This document shows positions 10,777 to 20,259 of a stretch of DNA of 64,000 nt, piece by piece. Made by a program: the position numbers and the translations under genes. This DNA comes from Bactrocera neohumeralis (lineage: Eukaryota; Arthropoda; Insecta; Diptera; Tephritidae), in NCBI RefSeq assembly GCF_024586455.1, contig NW_026089624.1, positions 1,375,320-1,439,319 of the forward strand, in the 5' to 3' direction. The notes beneath the pieces were generated by a model that saw only the letters and a list, made by a program, of their open reading frames with translations, did not search any database and had not been told where the DNA came from. The number at the start of each line of letters is the position of its first letter. The stretch's first letter is position 1.

Positions 10777-11290
10777 GCGGAATATATTAAATTCAGATTC
10801 ATTGAAAATCGCACAAACCCATCGTCGTCTTTGTGTCTTCTATGTCTAAAAACATTTTCGGATGAAGCCTTCAAGACTGCAGGATCATTTGAATAAAGTG
10901 CATCCAGATAAGAAAGACAAGAATGTAGCATATTTTCAAGACCTAGAGAAGAAGCATAATACTCAGCCAAGTGTAGCAAAACTATTTTCGGCGGCTGCTA
11001 AGCAAGATGACGACGGACTTCGAGCTTCGCGGAATATATTCAATTCAGATTCATTGAAAATCCCACAAACTTATCCTCGCCTTTGTGTCTTCTATGTCTA
11101 AGAACATTTTCGGATGAAGCCTTGAAGACTTCAAGAGCATTTGAATAAAATGCATCCAGATAAGAAAGACAAGAATGTAGCATATTTTCAAGACCTAGAG
11201 AAGAAGCATAATACTCAGCCAAGAGGTTGCAAAACTATTTTCGGCGGCTGCTAAGCTTGATGACGACGGACTTCGAACTTCGTACAATAT
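10777..11290 (+). repeat. Direct tandem duplication (about 252 bp x 2) of the hAT BED-finger region
   Basis: Two adjacent copies start GCGGAATATATT (10777 and about 11028). Both contain TTTGTGTCTTCTATGTCTAA, then the block encoding HLNKVHPDKKDKNVAYFQD, then TTTTCGGCGGCTGCTAAGC. Identity is high (about 90 percent) with scattered changes and a 3-bp indel. Together they encode a duplicated zinc finger exon. Confidence 0.9.
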
Positions 11291-12490
11291 CTGTTTGTTA
11301 ATTGCTCAAAAAGGCAAACCACATAACATCGGAGAAGAGTTAATATTGCCAGCAATAAATAAAGTAATAACTACTGTGCTTCATAAACCGGCCGCAGATA
11401 TTATCCGAAAAATTCCTTTGAGTAATAATTCTGTGAAAAGACGAATTGAAGAAATGGCTGAAAACATTGAAGAATCTTTGTGCGATCACCTGAGGTCAAG
11501 TCAATTTTCAATTCAGCTCGATGAGTCCACTTTACCAACTAATGAAGCATTGTTGTTGTCTTACGTGAGTTTTTTTAAGATGAGAAAATATGTGAAGAAC
11601 TATTATTTGCTAGAAATTTAGAGACCGATACAAAAGGCGAAACCATATTCAATATATTGGAAAAGTTTTGCGATGAGAAAGAGGTTCCTTTGAAAAATAT
11701 TATTTCAGTTGCTACGGATGTCGCTCCGGCTATGACAAGGGTGCCATAAAGGCTTCATAGCGTACTTAAAAAATAAAATTCCAGATGTTCTTGGTGTACA
11801 TTGCGTTATTCATAGACACCAGTTGCTAGAAACTTAAGTGAAAAACTATTTCAATCACTGCAATATGTCATCAAAACAGTCAATAAAATCCGAAATAGCT
11901 CTTTGAATGATAGATTATTTCATCAGTTTTGTGTTACTAATGACGAGGATTTCAACCGTTTGTTGTTTCATACTGAAGTTCGTTGGCTATCAAGAGGCAA
12001 TTGTCTGACTCGATTTTACAACCTGTATGACTCTGTTATAGAGTTCTTGGAAACTAAAGATACAGAATTGCAAGACAAGCTCATAACATCAAAGAATGAT
12101 ATAGCTTACATGACAGACCTGTATAAATTGTTCAACGACATGAATCTCCAACTGCAAGGCGATAAACTAAATTTAATTAAAACAAAAAACGTCATTGCTG
12201 CTTTCGCAGCCAAACTGCTTCTACACAAAAAGAATCTGGGCAGACGTGAGTTTCACAATTTTCCGAATTTATCAGTATCATGCAGTAACGACGAATTTTT
12301 GCCTACTGCCAACATTTGGAAAACCTCCACATTGACTTTACCGAACGATACCAGGACATTTTGAACTTAGAAATACCAGACTGGGTGTTGGATCCGTTTT
12401 CAAATGTCAACACAGCAATGTCACCTCAGCTGGAAGAAGAACTTATAGAATTGACAACAAACGAGGAAATAAAAATCAAGTTCAAAAAAG
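10779..12490 (+). pseudogene. hAT transposase (ZBED5/GTF2IRD2-like), decayed
   Basis: A BED finger can be seen across a frame change (CLLC, then HLNKVHPD), duplicated. Downstream, 11295-11621 gives GEELILPAINKVITTVLH, DIIRKIPLSNNSVKRRI and FSIQLDESTL; the last contains the first catalytic aspartate region of hAT transposases. 11640-11900 holds ATDVAPAM with stops. 11903-12364 gives FHTEVRWLSRGNCLTRFY, the conserved RW block, and LLLHKKNLGRREFHNFP. The dimerisation end is cut at about 12490 after EEIKIKFKK. Several frameshifts: inactive. Confidence 0.85.
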
Positions 12491-12494
12491 CTGA

Positions 12495-13587
12495 TTTTAA
12501 CTGGTCGATGGAAATGTTTACGTCCTTTCCTCGGATTTTGACTTTGATGAATTTGTCGCCGCGTTCGACTACTGAAAATGGTCCTTCGTATTATGGTTGA
12601 AGTGGTGGACGAATTGAGTCGTTGCGCACGAAAACTGAAGGTGTTGACTGCAAGTTCTTTTCTACAAATGGTACGTGCGCTGAGTTGTTTGTAGTTGGTG
12701 ATGGCTTTAGTGACTGCATGCGTATGCGTAAATTTTCGACGAACTCACTTTCGTTGGCATTGTGCGTATGTTTTTCGGAAAAGAACTGGCCAGGTAATCG
12801 AAGTGTACGTCCATAAACCATTTCTGCGGGTGTCGCTCTTAAATCATCTCTCCATGAGGAACGAAAACCTAGAAGAATGAGCGGGAGAACTTCGACCCAG
12901 TTGTTTGTCATATAGCATTTTATCGCTGCCATCGCTGGATAATCCCGTTTGACGCGGGGTGATATGCAGTGGTACGTAAGTGCTTGATGCCTAAAAGTGT
13001 GGAGTGTTCTCGGAATAGTGTAGATTCAAATTGTCTACCGTGATCCGTTGTTACTCTGCTCGGTACTCCAAATCTAGCGATCCAGAGAGTGCAATGGTCT
13101 CTGTCGTCTTGTCTTCAAGCGGGAGTGCTTCTAACCATCGGGAATAACGATCGACTATTGTCAAACAGTATCGATAATCCAACAATATCCATATTTATGT
13201 GGTCAAATCGTTGCTCTGGTAACGTGAATGTTGACAACGGTGCTCTGTTGTGGCGCTGCACTTTAGCTCTTTGGCACGAGATGCACTGCCTGGACCATAA
13301 GCGGCAATCTTTTTGGAGATTCGGCCACACGAATTTTTATGCGATAAATTTTGTTGTTTTAGCGGTGTCAGTGTGTGCCATGTTATGTATGGATCGAAAA
13401 CTGTTTTGCGAAACGAAGGAGTTAAGTACGGTCGGACTTGGCTGGTGCTTACGTCACACAAGATGTCTATGTCGGTGTCTGGAATCGTAAAAGGTTCGAT
13501 TAATAGGCTGGAATTCGAGGCTAGTGAGGATTTGAGCTCTGAGTCAGACTTTTGACTCTCCGCAAGTTTGCGCAGTCGATGGTGCAT
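12495..13587 (-). pseudogene. Gypsy integrase
   Basis: Broken frames give the zinc-binding part (KLIATK-like lead, VWPNLQKDCRLWSRQCISCQ), INMDIVG (first catalytic aspartate, about 13175), TTDHGRQFES (second aspartate, about 13035), YHPASNGIIQRWQR and, after a frame change, WVEVLPLILLGFRSSW. A GPFSVV module closes the protein near 12560. The expected glutamate of the DD35E triad falls at the Q of IIQRW, so integration chemistry would be lost even if the frame were intact. A stop follows WQR. Confidence 0.8.
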
Positions 13588-13964
13588 GGAGTGTGTATGG
13601 CGTCAATACGTGACATTGCATCAGCTACAACGTTTTTTCTTCCGGGGATGTATCGGACGTCTGTTGTGAATTGTGCGATAAATTCCGAATGGCGCATTTG
13701 ACGCGGAGATGCCTTTTCTAGCTTTTTCTGGAACACAAACTGCAATGGCTTGTGGTCGGTGAGGATGAAAAATTCTCTTCCTTCTAGCATATGTTGAAAA
13801 TATTTGACTGCTTTGTATGCCGCTAATACTTCACGATCGTAAGTGCTGTATCGTGTTTGCGTTTCGGTAAGGCGTTCGGAATAAAAACCTAGTGGTTGCC
13901 ACTGGTCGTTGTCGTGTTGTTGTATCACAGCTCCTACCGCAGCTTTAGATGCATCCACCGTCAA
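13521..13964 (-). pseudogene. Gypsy RNase H
   Basis: The 147-residue open segment starts TVDASKAAVGAVIQQ (catalytic aspartate), followed by PLGFYSERLTETQTRYST, REVLAAYKAVKYF (catalytic glutamate) and FFILTDHKPLQF (catalytic aspartate), then RQMRHSEFIAQFTTDVRYI. This is a complete retroelement RNase H that would remove RNA from the RNA:DNA hybrid. The start methionine is internal to the polyprotein. It is the best-preserved gypsy domain in the window. Confidence 0.85.
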
Positions 13965-14160
13965 TCTGAGTTGCGCCCCCTTTGCTTCAATTGTCCAATC
14001 AACTGGCGATGTGTTGCTTTTTATTGTAACCTTTTATGAGGCTGAATAACGTCATTTGCCTTTCTGCGGTGCAAGGCAAGAATCTGCGAAAAAAGTTTAC
14101 CATACCGAGAAAACGTCGCAAATTACATGCTCTAGAAGGTAGGTTGAAATTTTGAATTGC

Positions 14161-14705
14161 TCATACTCGTTCTTCTGGGGGTGAAATTCCCCTGCGGGTT
14201 GTTTTGAAACCTAAAAATTTAACTTGCGGCTGACCTAGTATGCATTTCGAACGGTTGGTAACAAGGCCGTACTCGGGTAACTGTCTAAATACCAATTGTA
14301 GATGATGACGATGTTGATTCATATCCTTCGATGATATCAAAATATCATCGAGGTATGGACAGGCGAAGTCGTATTCACGGAAGATGTGATCCATGAATCT
14401 TTGGAACGTTTGAATGGCATTCCTTAAACCAAAGCACATAAATGGAAATTCAAACATGCCGGATGGCGTTGTGATTGCAGTCTTTGGTATGTCATTCGGC
14501 TCCACAGGAATCTGGTGGAAGGGCTTGCCCATGGGCTGCGCAATGGGCGACAGATGCTTGCGTTCAGCAAGAGTTGTATCTCGACTTTTGTTGCTTCTAA
14601 CTTCTCGGGAGATAAACGTCTCGGTTTAGAGAAGACTGGTGGTCCTTTGGTGACGATATGGTGCGTGACAAAGTGTTGTGGTTTTTTGACTGAAAACTTT
14701 TCCAT
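14161..14705 (-). pseudogene. Gypsy reverse transcriptase
   Basis: Two overlapping frames. The first includes HHIVTKGPPVFSKPRRLSPE and RPLRSPWASP (fingers). The second includes FHQIPVEPNDIPKTAITTPS, FMCFGLRNAIQTFQRFMD, CPYLDDILISS (YLDD catalytic pair) and VKFLGFKTTRRGI. The order and residues are those of Ty3/gypsy enzymes. A frameshift lies near 14480-14530. The connection to RNase H (13965-14160) is degraded. Confidence 0.88.
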
Positions 14706-14899
14706 CGTGTTGTCTTCAAATTCTCCAATAAATCGTGGAACGGCTGATAATCTTTATTGTAAGATAAATTGGAAACTACCTTTTTATTTGTTGATATTAA
14801 ACACAGTCTGCTGGTGTTTGTGACGTCGTCGATGAGTTTGCGTTGTCGTAGATTGACTGCTAAGTTGAAATACGATAGAAAATCCGCTCCGATGATAGC

Positions 14900-15148
14900 T
14901 TATGAACTTCCAGGAATATTGGCGGCGTAGACCCAGATTGAGGAACATAGTTTTTCGCCGTAAGTTTTTATAGTGGACCTGTTTGCTGCGAAGAGGTAGT
15001 TGTTTTTGTCCGGGAATCTACGTTGTTGTTGCGTCGGTGGAATTATGATGACTTCAGCTCCCGTGTCGATGAGGAAGTTTATTGCTGATTTTTTGTCTCG
15101 AACTATTAAGCGGCGGTTTTTATTGTTGAGCCTGTCGTCAACCGCCAT
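14900..15148 (-). pseudogene. Gypsy aspartic protease
   Basis: NRRLIVRDKKSAINFLIDTG with DTGAEVIII is the active-site strand of a retroelement pepsin-like protease (D of DTG). YLFAANRSTIKTYG follows as the flap region. It would mature the gag-pol precursor. The gag frame ends at 15163, and the protease begins directly after, in another frame. Confidence 0.8.
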
Positions 15149-15162
15149 TGACGACAGATTAG

Positions 15163-15990
15163 TTAGTTTAATTTTTTTGCGGAAGGACTACGACATTTTT
15201 TGGCATCGTTGCTAAATTTGTGATGGTACCAGCACAAACCATTCGAATTGTTGCTTTGCATACCGGAATGTGACGGACGACGGCTTCTGCTGCGACTTCT
15301 AGGCCGACGATTTATGTTCGCCTTTATTGAGGCTATCTCTTTCGTAATTTCGGCTAACTGCTGCTCGATGTTGGATTGATTGGGTGTTGCTGTGTTTGGA
15401 GTTTCGACCACGTGTACGTGTGGGGTGTGGCTAACCTCATATATTTTGTCAATGAGCAGGGCAACTTTGTCGAGCGGTTCGTTGTTGATGGAAATTATTA
15501 GTCGCATGTTGGAAGGTAACCGACTCATCCAAATGGACTTTAGTATATTATCGTTAATTTCGCTGCCTGCAAAACTTCGCATTTCGCGCAAATGCTGCGA
15601 TGGACACATATCACCAAGCCCTTGTTCTTGCAGTAGCTTTTTTACGCGTTTTTGTTCCGAGTCCGCGAATTGCGTTATTACACGTTTTTTTAGCGTGGTA
15701 TACAGATCACTGTTCGGTGGATTGAGAATTATGTCGCTTATTTGGGCTAGCACGTTATTTTCGATTGCGGCCACGACGGTGTGATACTTCGTTTTGTCGC
15801 TCGTTATGCCTGCGGCAATGCATTGCGGCTCTACCTGTGCCATCCACAGTTCTGGCTTCGCGTGCCAGAATGGTGGGATCCTAATGGAAACTTTGGCCAC
15901 TTCCAGGTTGCGGGTTTGGACGTCCTCTGCCCATTGGCCCCCATGCTGCAAATTTTGTGTTACCTGGTTTACCGCTTCTTTTTCCGTCAT
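15163..15990 (-). CDS. Gypsy Gag protein, about 275 residues, open
   Basis: The start is chosen at MTEKEAVNQVTQNL (15990), 10 bp past the primer site on the coding strand; the longer open frame reaches back into the LTR and is not meaningful. Contains RIPPFWHAKPELWMAQVEPQ (capsid N-terminal domain of CsRn1/Kabuki-type gags), RMRLIISI-like capsid end, an arginine/serine-rich stretch (RRPRSRSRSRRPSHSG), and one zinc motif LCWYHHKFSNDAKKC, where the last expected cysteine of the following CxxPC is replaced by serine. No stop within the frame. Confidence 0.8.
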   Translation of the reverse strand: MTEKEAVNQVTQNLQHGGQWAEDVQTRNLEVAKVSIRIPPFWHAKPELWMAQVEPQCIAAGITSDKTKYHTVVAAIENNVLAQISDIILNPPNSDLYTTLKKRVITQFADSEQKRVKKLLQEQGLGDMCPSQHLREMRSFAGSEINDNILKSIWMSRLPSNMRLIISINNEPLDKVALLIDKIYEVSHTPHVHVVETPNTATPNQSNIEQQLAEITKEIASIKANINRRPRSRSRSRRPSHSGMQSNNSNGLCWYHHKFSNDAKKCRSPSAKKLN

Positions 15991-16000
15991 TTTACCTTTT

Positions 16001-16013
16001 GCCGGGGTCACCA
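16001..16013 (-). promoter_or_regulatory. Primer binding site, Trp-tRNA-like
   Basis: The minus strand reads TGGTGACCCCGGC three bases after the LTR ends (CCCACA, TAT, then TGG). This agrees at 12 of 13 positions with the complement of a eukaryotic tRNA-Trp 3' end as used by CsRn1 elements; the tRNA match is from memory. Confidence 0.7.
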
Positions 16014-16016
16014 ATA

Positions 16017-16250
16017 TGTGGGATGCCCACAATAACGCTTGATTTATTAAAAAAAAAAAATATACAAGAAACTGATACAATGGTTTGGAGATTGAAATGG
16101 TAAGACGTGCTTGCAGCCGTGATGATGCGCCAAGAAGAAAGAAAAATGGTGGTTCGTCAAGCTGACAGCTTATCCAGTTTTCGAGATACCATATCTTTAA
16201 TTTTTTCAGAGTTGCATTTGGGGCTGCCACGTTACTTTGGGGTTGCCACA
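16017..16250 (-). repeat. Gypsy 5' LTR, 234 bp
   Basis: Starts TGTGGCAACCCCAAAGTAAC at 16250 and ends GGGCATCCCACA at 16017 on the minus strand, giving TG...CA ends, and is followed by the primer site. Short LTRs fit the CsRn1 lineage. No second copy is seen in the window, so the limits are judged from the ends alone. Confidence 0.75.
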
Positions 16251-16339
16251 TTTTATTATATGAATAATAGTATAAACTGTATACACAGCGTGGCCGGATC
16301 CACTAATATGTACATGTATCTCGATCCTCTGGTTGACGT

Positions 16340-16435
16340 TTTACAATATCGTACGGTATTTCCCTGGCTTTGATTCTTGCAAACTGCAAGAGTGTAAAAT
16401 GTTACACCCGAATTAGCCCTTCCTTACTTGTTTAT
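16340..16435 (-). repeat. Dispersed repeat family X, fragment
   Basis: The reverse complement starts AAGGAAGGGCTAATTCGGGT and ends TCAAAGCCAGGGAAATA. This matches the first 75-100 bp of the copy at 56626 (AAGGGCTAAGTTCGGATGCA; TCAAAGCCAGGGAAATA). A short end fragment beside the gypsy LTR. Confidence 0.7.
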
Positions 16436-17905
16436 AGATATTTTTCTAGCTTGTAAGTGCGCTGTAGCATGAGATTCTAATGCGTGGTGATTTAATCGTT
16501 TTCTAACCAACGCTGCTGTTCCACCATGTCCCCTCCCATCTGGTTGGTTTGTAACATAAAGTGTAAATCCAGGTATAATGAAATATTTTTTATTCGTATG
16601 ATGAGTTTCTGACAATTACATCTATATTATTTTCAACCAGAAACCTAATAAGTTCTAATTTATGTGTGTCAACACCGTTAGCCTTCCATATGCAAATGTT
16701 CAATGCGCTAATTCTTTACTTAAAAAAGTTTGCAATATTTGGTTATGAGCATTGATTATCTCAAGAATCATTTTGCGTTGTAGTCATAAATTGGGTAATT
16801 ACATTGGGTAAGGTTGAAAATCGTAGTTTCAATGCTTCCATTTGGTTGATTTTGGGGCAATTGCGTTGGTGCAGTGTTGCCTTTCACTACGTTTACATAG
16901 CTCCCTTGAGTACCGTTGTCTTTAAGGTTTACTGGTTTTTAAATATGGATATTTTCGTTAGGAAGAATTTTTAACATTTGGTTACGACGTGCTTGAATAC
17001 CGATAGACAATTTCGTTTTTATATCTTTGTACACAGGACAACTCCTATAGTATGAGGTGTGCTTTCCCCACAATTCCAACATTTTTTGTTTAAATCCTCT
17101 GTTTTGGGAATACATTTTGAAGTAGGACGTCCACAGACAATGCGTGGAGTGCAATATGCTTTCTTGTGTTCATACTCTTGGCAGTTTGTGCATTGCACTG
17201 GGCCATTTCTCTTATGTATTTTTTTCCATTAGTCTTTGAGATAATTCTTGCACGAAGCAGGTCAATATTATGAGGCGCTGATGTAAAAATACATACATAC
17301 ATAAAGTTGAAGTGGCGTATATATTACAGATGTATATCTATATATATGTATATAGAGAGTTGGCAAAATTAACTATTATTAGAGTATCTACCATTTTCAA
17401 TTTTGTATTACGCTTTCGCATTTATTAAATAAAATATATACTACGTTAATGTAATAATCATTATTTTTTAGTTACGGTTTATCAGTATATCTATGTTTGC
17501 ATTATTATTCATTTACATACACATGTTTATTTTATTATTAATGTTTGCTTTATTAGTTAAGCATATCAATACGCCTCTTATGTATGTATTCTTGTAATGT
17601 GATTCCTCAACTGTAATTCTGCGATAGAGCGGATATTTTGGGTTGTAAATCGGATGTGTTTCATTTATCTTAAGTTGATTAGAATTTGGCATCAATTCTA
17701 TTTTGATTATTGTTTGTGGGACTTTATTTCGGTTAAAACTATTTACTACTGATTTAGTACTAAAACCACATTCTTCCAGTGCTTCTTTAACATCATTGGA
17801 GTCTACCGAAGGCTATATACCTTTTATCTACTAGGCCTTTAGAACTCTTCAGTTGGTAAGAGTAGTAATTCTTGTTATTATTTGACAAGTATGTTACAAC
17901 ATCCT
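16436..17905 (-). mobile_element. Jockey-clade LINE copy 3, 5' half only
   Basis: Holds, in minus order, ORF1 PRE_C2HC remnants (17640-17900), zinc-knuckle region (16939-17300) and the start of the ORF2 endonuclease (16424-16615: PGFTLYVTNQPDGRGHGGTA, LVRKRLNHHALESHATAHLQ). The reverse transcriptase is absent. About 280 bp of AT-rich sequence (about 17300-17585) interrupts ORF1 relative to the copy at 36000-36600. Confidence 0.75.
16939..17695 (-). pseudogene. Jockey ORF1 remnant with zinc-knuckle region (copy 3)
   Basis: Pieces in several frames: MPNSNQLKINETHPIYNPKY (17640-17695), then REMAQCNAQTAKSMNTRKHI and, in another frame, ELWGKHTSYYRSCPVYKDIK. These parallel the knuckle region of the minus copy at 35889-36206, although few of the cysteines line up in frame here. 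Not functional. Confidence 0.65.
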
Positions 17906-18370
17906 GCATTTACACATATTTGCGACTAGGAATAGTGAAACGATACTCTATAATGATCAAAGGGCATAATTTTTAAGTTCAAAAAAGGTGACTTGAATTC
18001 CATACCATATACAAGCTTCTAGAGCCATGATAATAAGTAGGTTCGTATGTATCAAAAATGTTCTAATAGAATAGATTTGCTCGCCTCGATCAGCAGTACT
18101 GACCCCCGTAAAACATGACGGTTGTACAAGATAAAACGAAGTTCAGCAAAAACGACTTGCGTTTACGGCAAGGCGTTTCTCTCACTTTACTTAACGACGT
18201 TAACAGCACGCCCATCCTACACAAGGAAACCGACATCAGATGAAAACGCACACAATAACCTGGATTTGACATTTGTCCCTTATTGCACAAATTCTCCGAC
18301 TTTAAAGAAAATTTCAAAATAAACGAAGTCCGTGGAGTCGCTCACTTTAGCAATAGTCCAACAAATATTA
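17906..18370. other. Unassigned sequence, no gene seen
   Basis: Mixed AT-rich sequence. A short open stretch (18122-18322) has no recognisable motif. I see no inverted repeats or splice-like pattern that would support a gene. Confidence 0.4.
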
Positions 18371-18995
18371 GGATATTCAGACCAGCATTGTTAATTCGTT
18401 AGTCGTTACTCGGTAGTTTTTTACGAGCGTTTTGTTTTTTTAAAATTAACACGTTACCGTTTTACCGAGTAACAAAGTACCAGACTGGTAAGCATGAAAG
18501 TTTTTCGTTACTTGGTAACATCACTCGGCTATTTGGTTTGCGTTTTTGCCTCAAAAGTTAACTTCATTCATTGCGAAAAAATACATTTGCTTGCACTACA
18601 AAATAGTTTTTGACAAATTTTTCAAAAGTTAGTAGAACCTTAGAACCGTGAGTTGGGCACTCAGTACCCATACACATTTTTGATTTTGAATTACTTAAGT
18701 TCGGGCAGTCCAATTTGACCCATTTTCTGCACAATGATAAACTATAATTTTAGTGATAACTTGACAAAATTTTGGGTATATAACTCTTATAATAAGGAAG
18801 TAATGGCGTTTTATATGGTGAGTATGCTATACGTGACTTGGGGCACTCAGTGGCCATAATATTTCTTCATATATTTTGTATGAAGAAGCGAAGTTTTCTC
18901 ACGTTTTTGGTGATTCTAATTAGTTTCGTGTAATATTTTCAACTGAACAGTTCATTTGTGTTCATTTTCAGTTGTGACAAATATAGTTTTTTGAA

Positions 18996-20259
18996 ATGAG
19001 TGAAGAATTGGCGATTTATTTGGCCAATTTACGGCGTGAATTGACGGAAGAAGAAGAGGTGAATATTTCAAATTATTTGATTGCTAATGATAGCGGTGAT
19101 GATGATGGTGGAAGAGAACCTAAATTTGGTGGTGACCACGAATCGATACCCAGTGACCAATCGAACTACGGAGATGATAATGATCAGCCCAGTACTGATC
19201 CACGCTTCGAAGAATATATCCACGAGGAGGCTGCTGTAGATAGAGACAATGACGATTGCAATAATTTTATACTCCGGAGCTGAGAAAGCAAGCTCAGTTC
19301 ATGCTAAGGATCTTTTTCACAAAACGAACAAACCCTTTTATAGAGCAGTGATGTCACTGCATCGGTTTGAGCAATTATGCCGTTTTATACGCTTTGACGA
19401 TTCCCGGACTCGCGCTGAGAGACTACGATACGACAAATTGGCGCCTATTCGTCATACATGGATATTATTCCTGGGGAATTTGACGATACCATTTGTCCCA
19501 GGTAAAGAATTGACTGTTGATGAGCAGTTACTTTCAACAAGAAATCGATGCAGTTTCCGCCAATACATTCCCTGAAAGCCTGGAAGCATAAAAATATTTT
19601 GGCTTGTTGACGCAAAAACCACCTATCCACTTGCAGGCGAAGTATATTTGGGTGCATAGCCTAATCAACAGCGGTCGCGTGGTATTGCGCACAATCTCCT
19701 TATGCGAGTCAACAACCAATATTTGGACAGGGGTGCGAATATAACGATGGACAACTTTTTCACAAGTTATGAATTGGCGGAAGATTTGCTTGTGCACAAT
19801 TCGAGGCAATAAGCAACAATTGCCAAAATTATTTACATCCTCTGAAGAAGCAAAAAAAGAGGTGTATTTGAATCTGTATTTTGTTTTTCAAAATCAATGC
19901 AATTAGTAAGCTTTACAACACTTTCGAAGAAAAATGTGCTAGTTTTTTCAACTGCTCATGCCTGCGAAGATGTAAATTCTGTAACAAAAAAGCATAAGTC
20001 ATACGTGATAAATACTACGTGGATTCTCTGGCAAAATAAAAGTAAACCGCTGGCCCATGGCATGTGAAACCTGCAAAACTGATAAGATCGATTATAAAAC
20101 AACAGCAGTTTGTGACCATTGCCTTATTCCGACAAGCACCAAACACTATATAAGGACGTGTGAAAAGTGCTATTTTGCAAAATACAATGCCGAAGCTGAC
20201 ACGGTCTCAGACAATGATGAAGATGTGGACAATACTCCAACAACGTCTACACCCAATCA
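18996..20259 (+). pseudogene. piggyBac transposase
   Basis: The acidic N-terminal frame 18996-19283 (MSEELAIYLANLRRE) is followed after a frame change by FYRAVMSLHRFEQLCRFIRF and GKELTVDEQLLSTRNRCSFR. VDEQL carries one catalytic aspartate and CxFRQYIP is a piggyBac hallmark. MDNFFTSYELAEDL near 19745 holds the next aspartate. The C-terminal cysteine-rich domain, CETCKTDKIDYKTTAVCDHC then CEKCYFAKY, is open at 20057-20259. Stops between 19577 and 20040 make it inactive. Confidence 0.85.

Larger units (their letters stand above)
6840..12490 (+). mobile_element. ZBED-type hAT transposon, split by an RTE and truncated at its 3' side
   Basis: The left end CAGTCTTTCCCAAAGTGGGC at 6840, followed by GATAACGCCCCC, is characteristic of the 5' end of GTF2IRD2/ZBED5-like hAT elements. 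After 139 bp the element is interrupted by the RTE at 6980-10202 and resumes at 10203. It then carries a BED zinc finger and transposase core up to about 12490, where the sequence switches to a gypsy element on the opposite strand. The 3' inverted repeat is missing. Net hAT length seen is about 2.4 kb. Confidence 0.75.
12490..16250 (-). mobile_element. Ty3/gypsy LTR retrotransposon (CsRn1-like), one LTR, 3' end missing
   Basis: Reading leftwards: 5' LTR (16017-16250), primer site, gag, protease, reverse transcriptase, RNase H, integrase. The integrase C-terminal sequence (EGPFSVVERGDKFIKVKIRG, stopping at SIDQLK) ends at about 12490 against hAT sequence; no second LTR is found, so the downstream part was lost by deletion. 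No envelope gene is seen. Gag with a WF/FW-type core and a CX3H zinc motif plus a Trp-tRNA-like primer site points to the CsRn1 lineage. Frames are broken: defective. Confidence 0.85.

Noticed and set aside
14515..14823. Plus-strand frames over 13000-16000
   Set aside because: All are antisense shadows of gypsy gag-pol.
15163..16251. A 362-residue frame as the full gag protein
   Set aside because: The first 87 residues are translated LTR and primer site; the real start is the ATG after the primer site at 15990.
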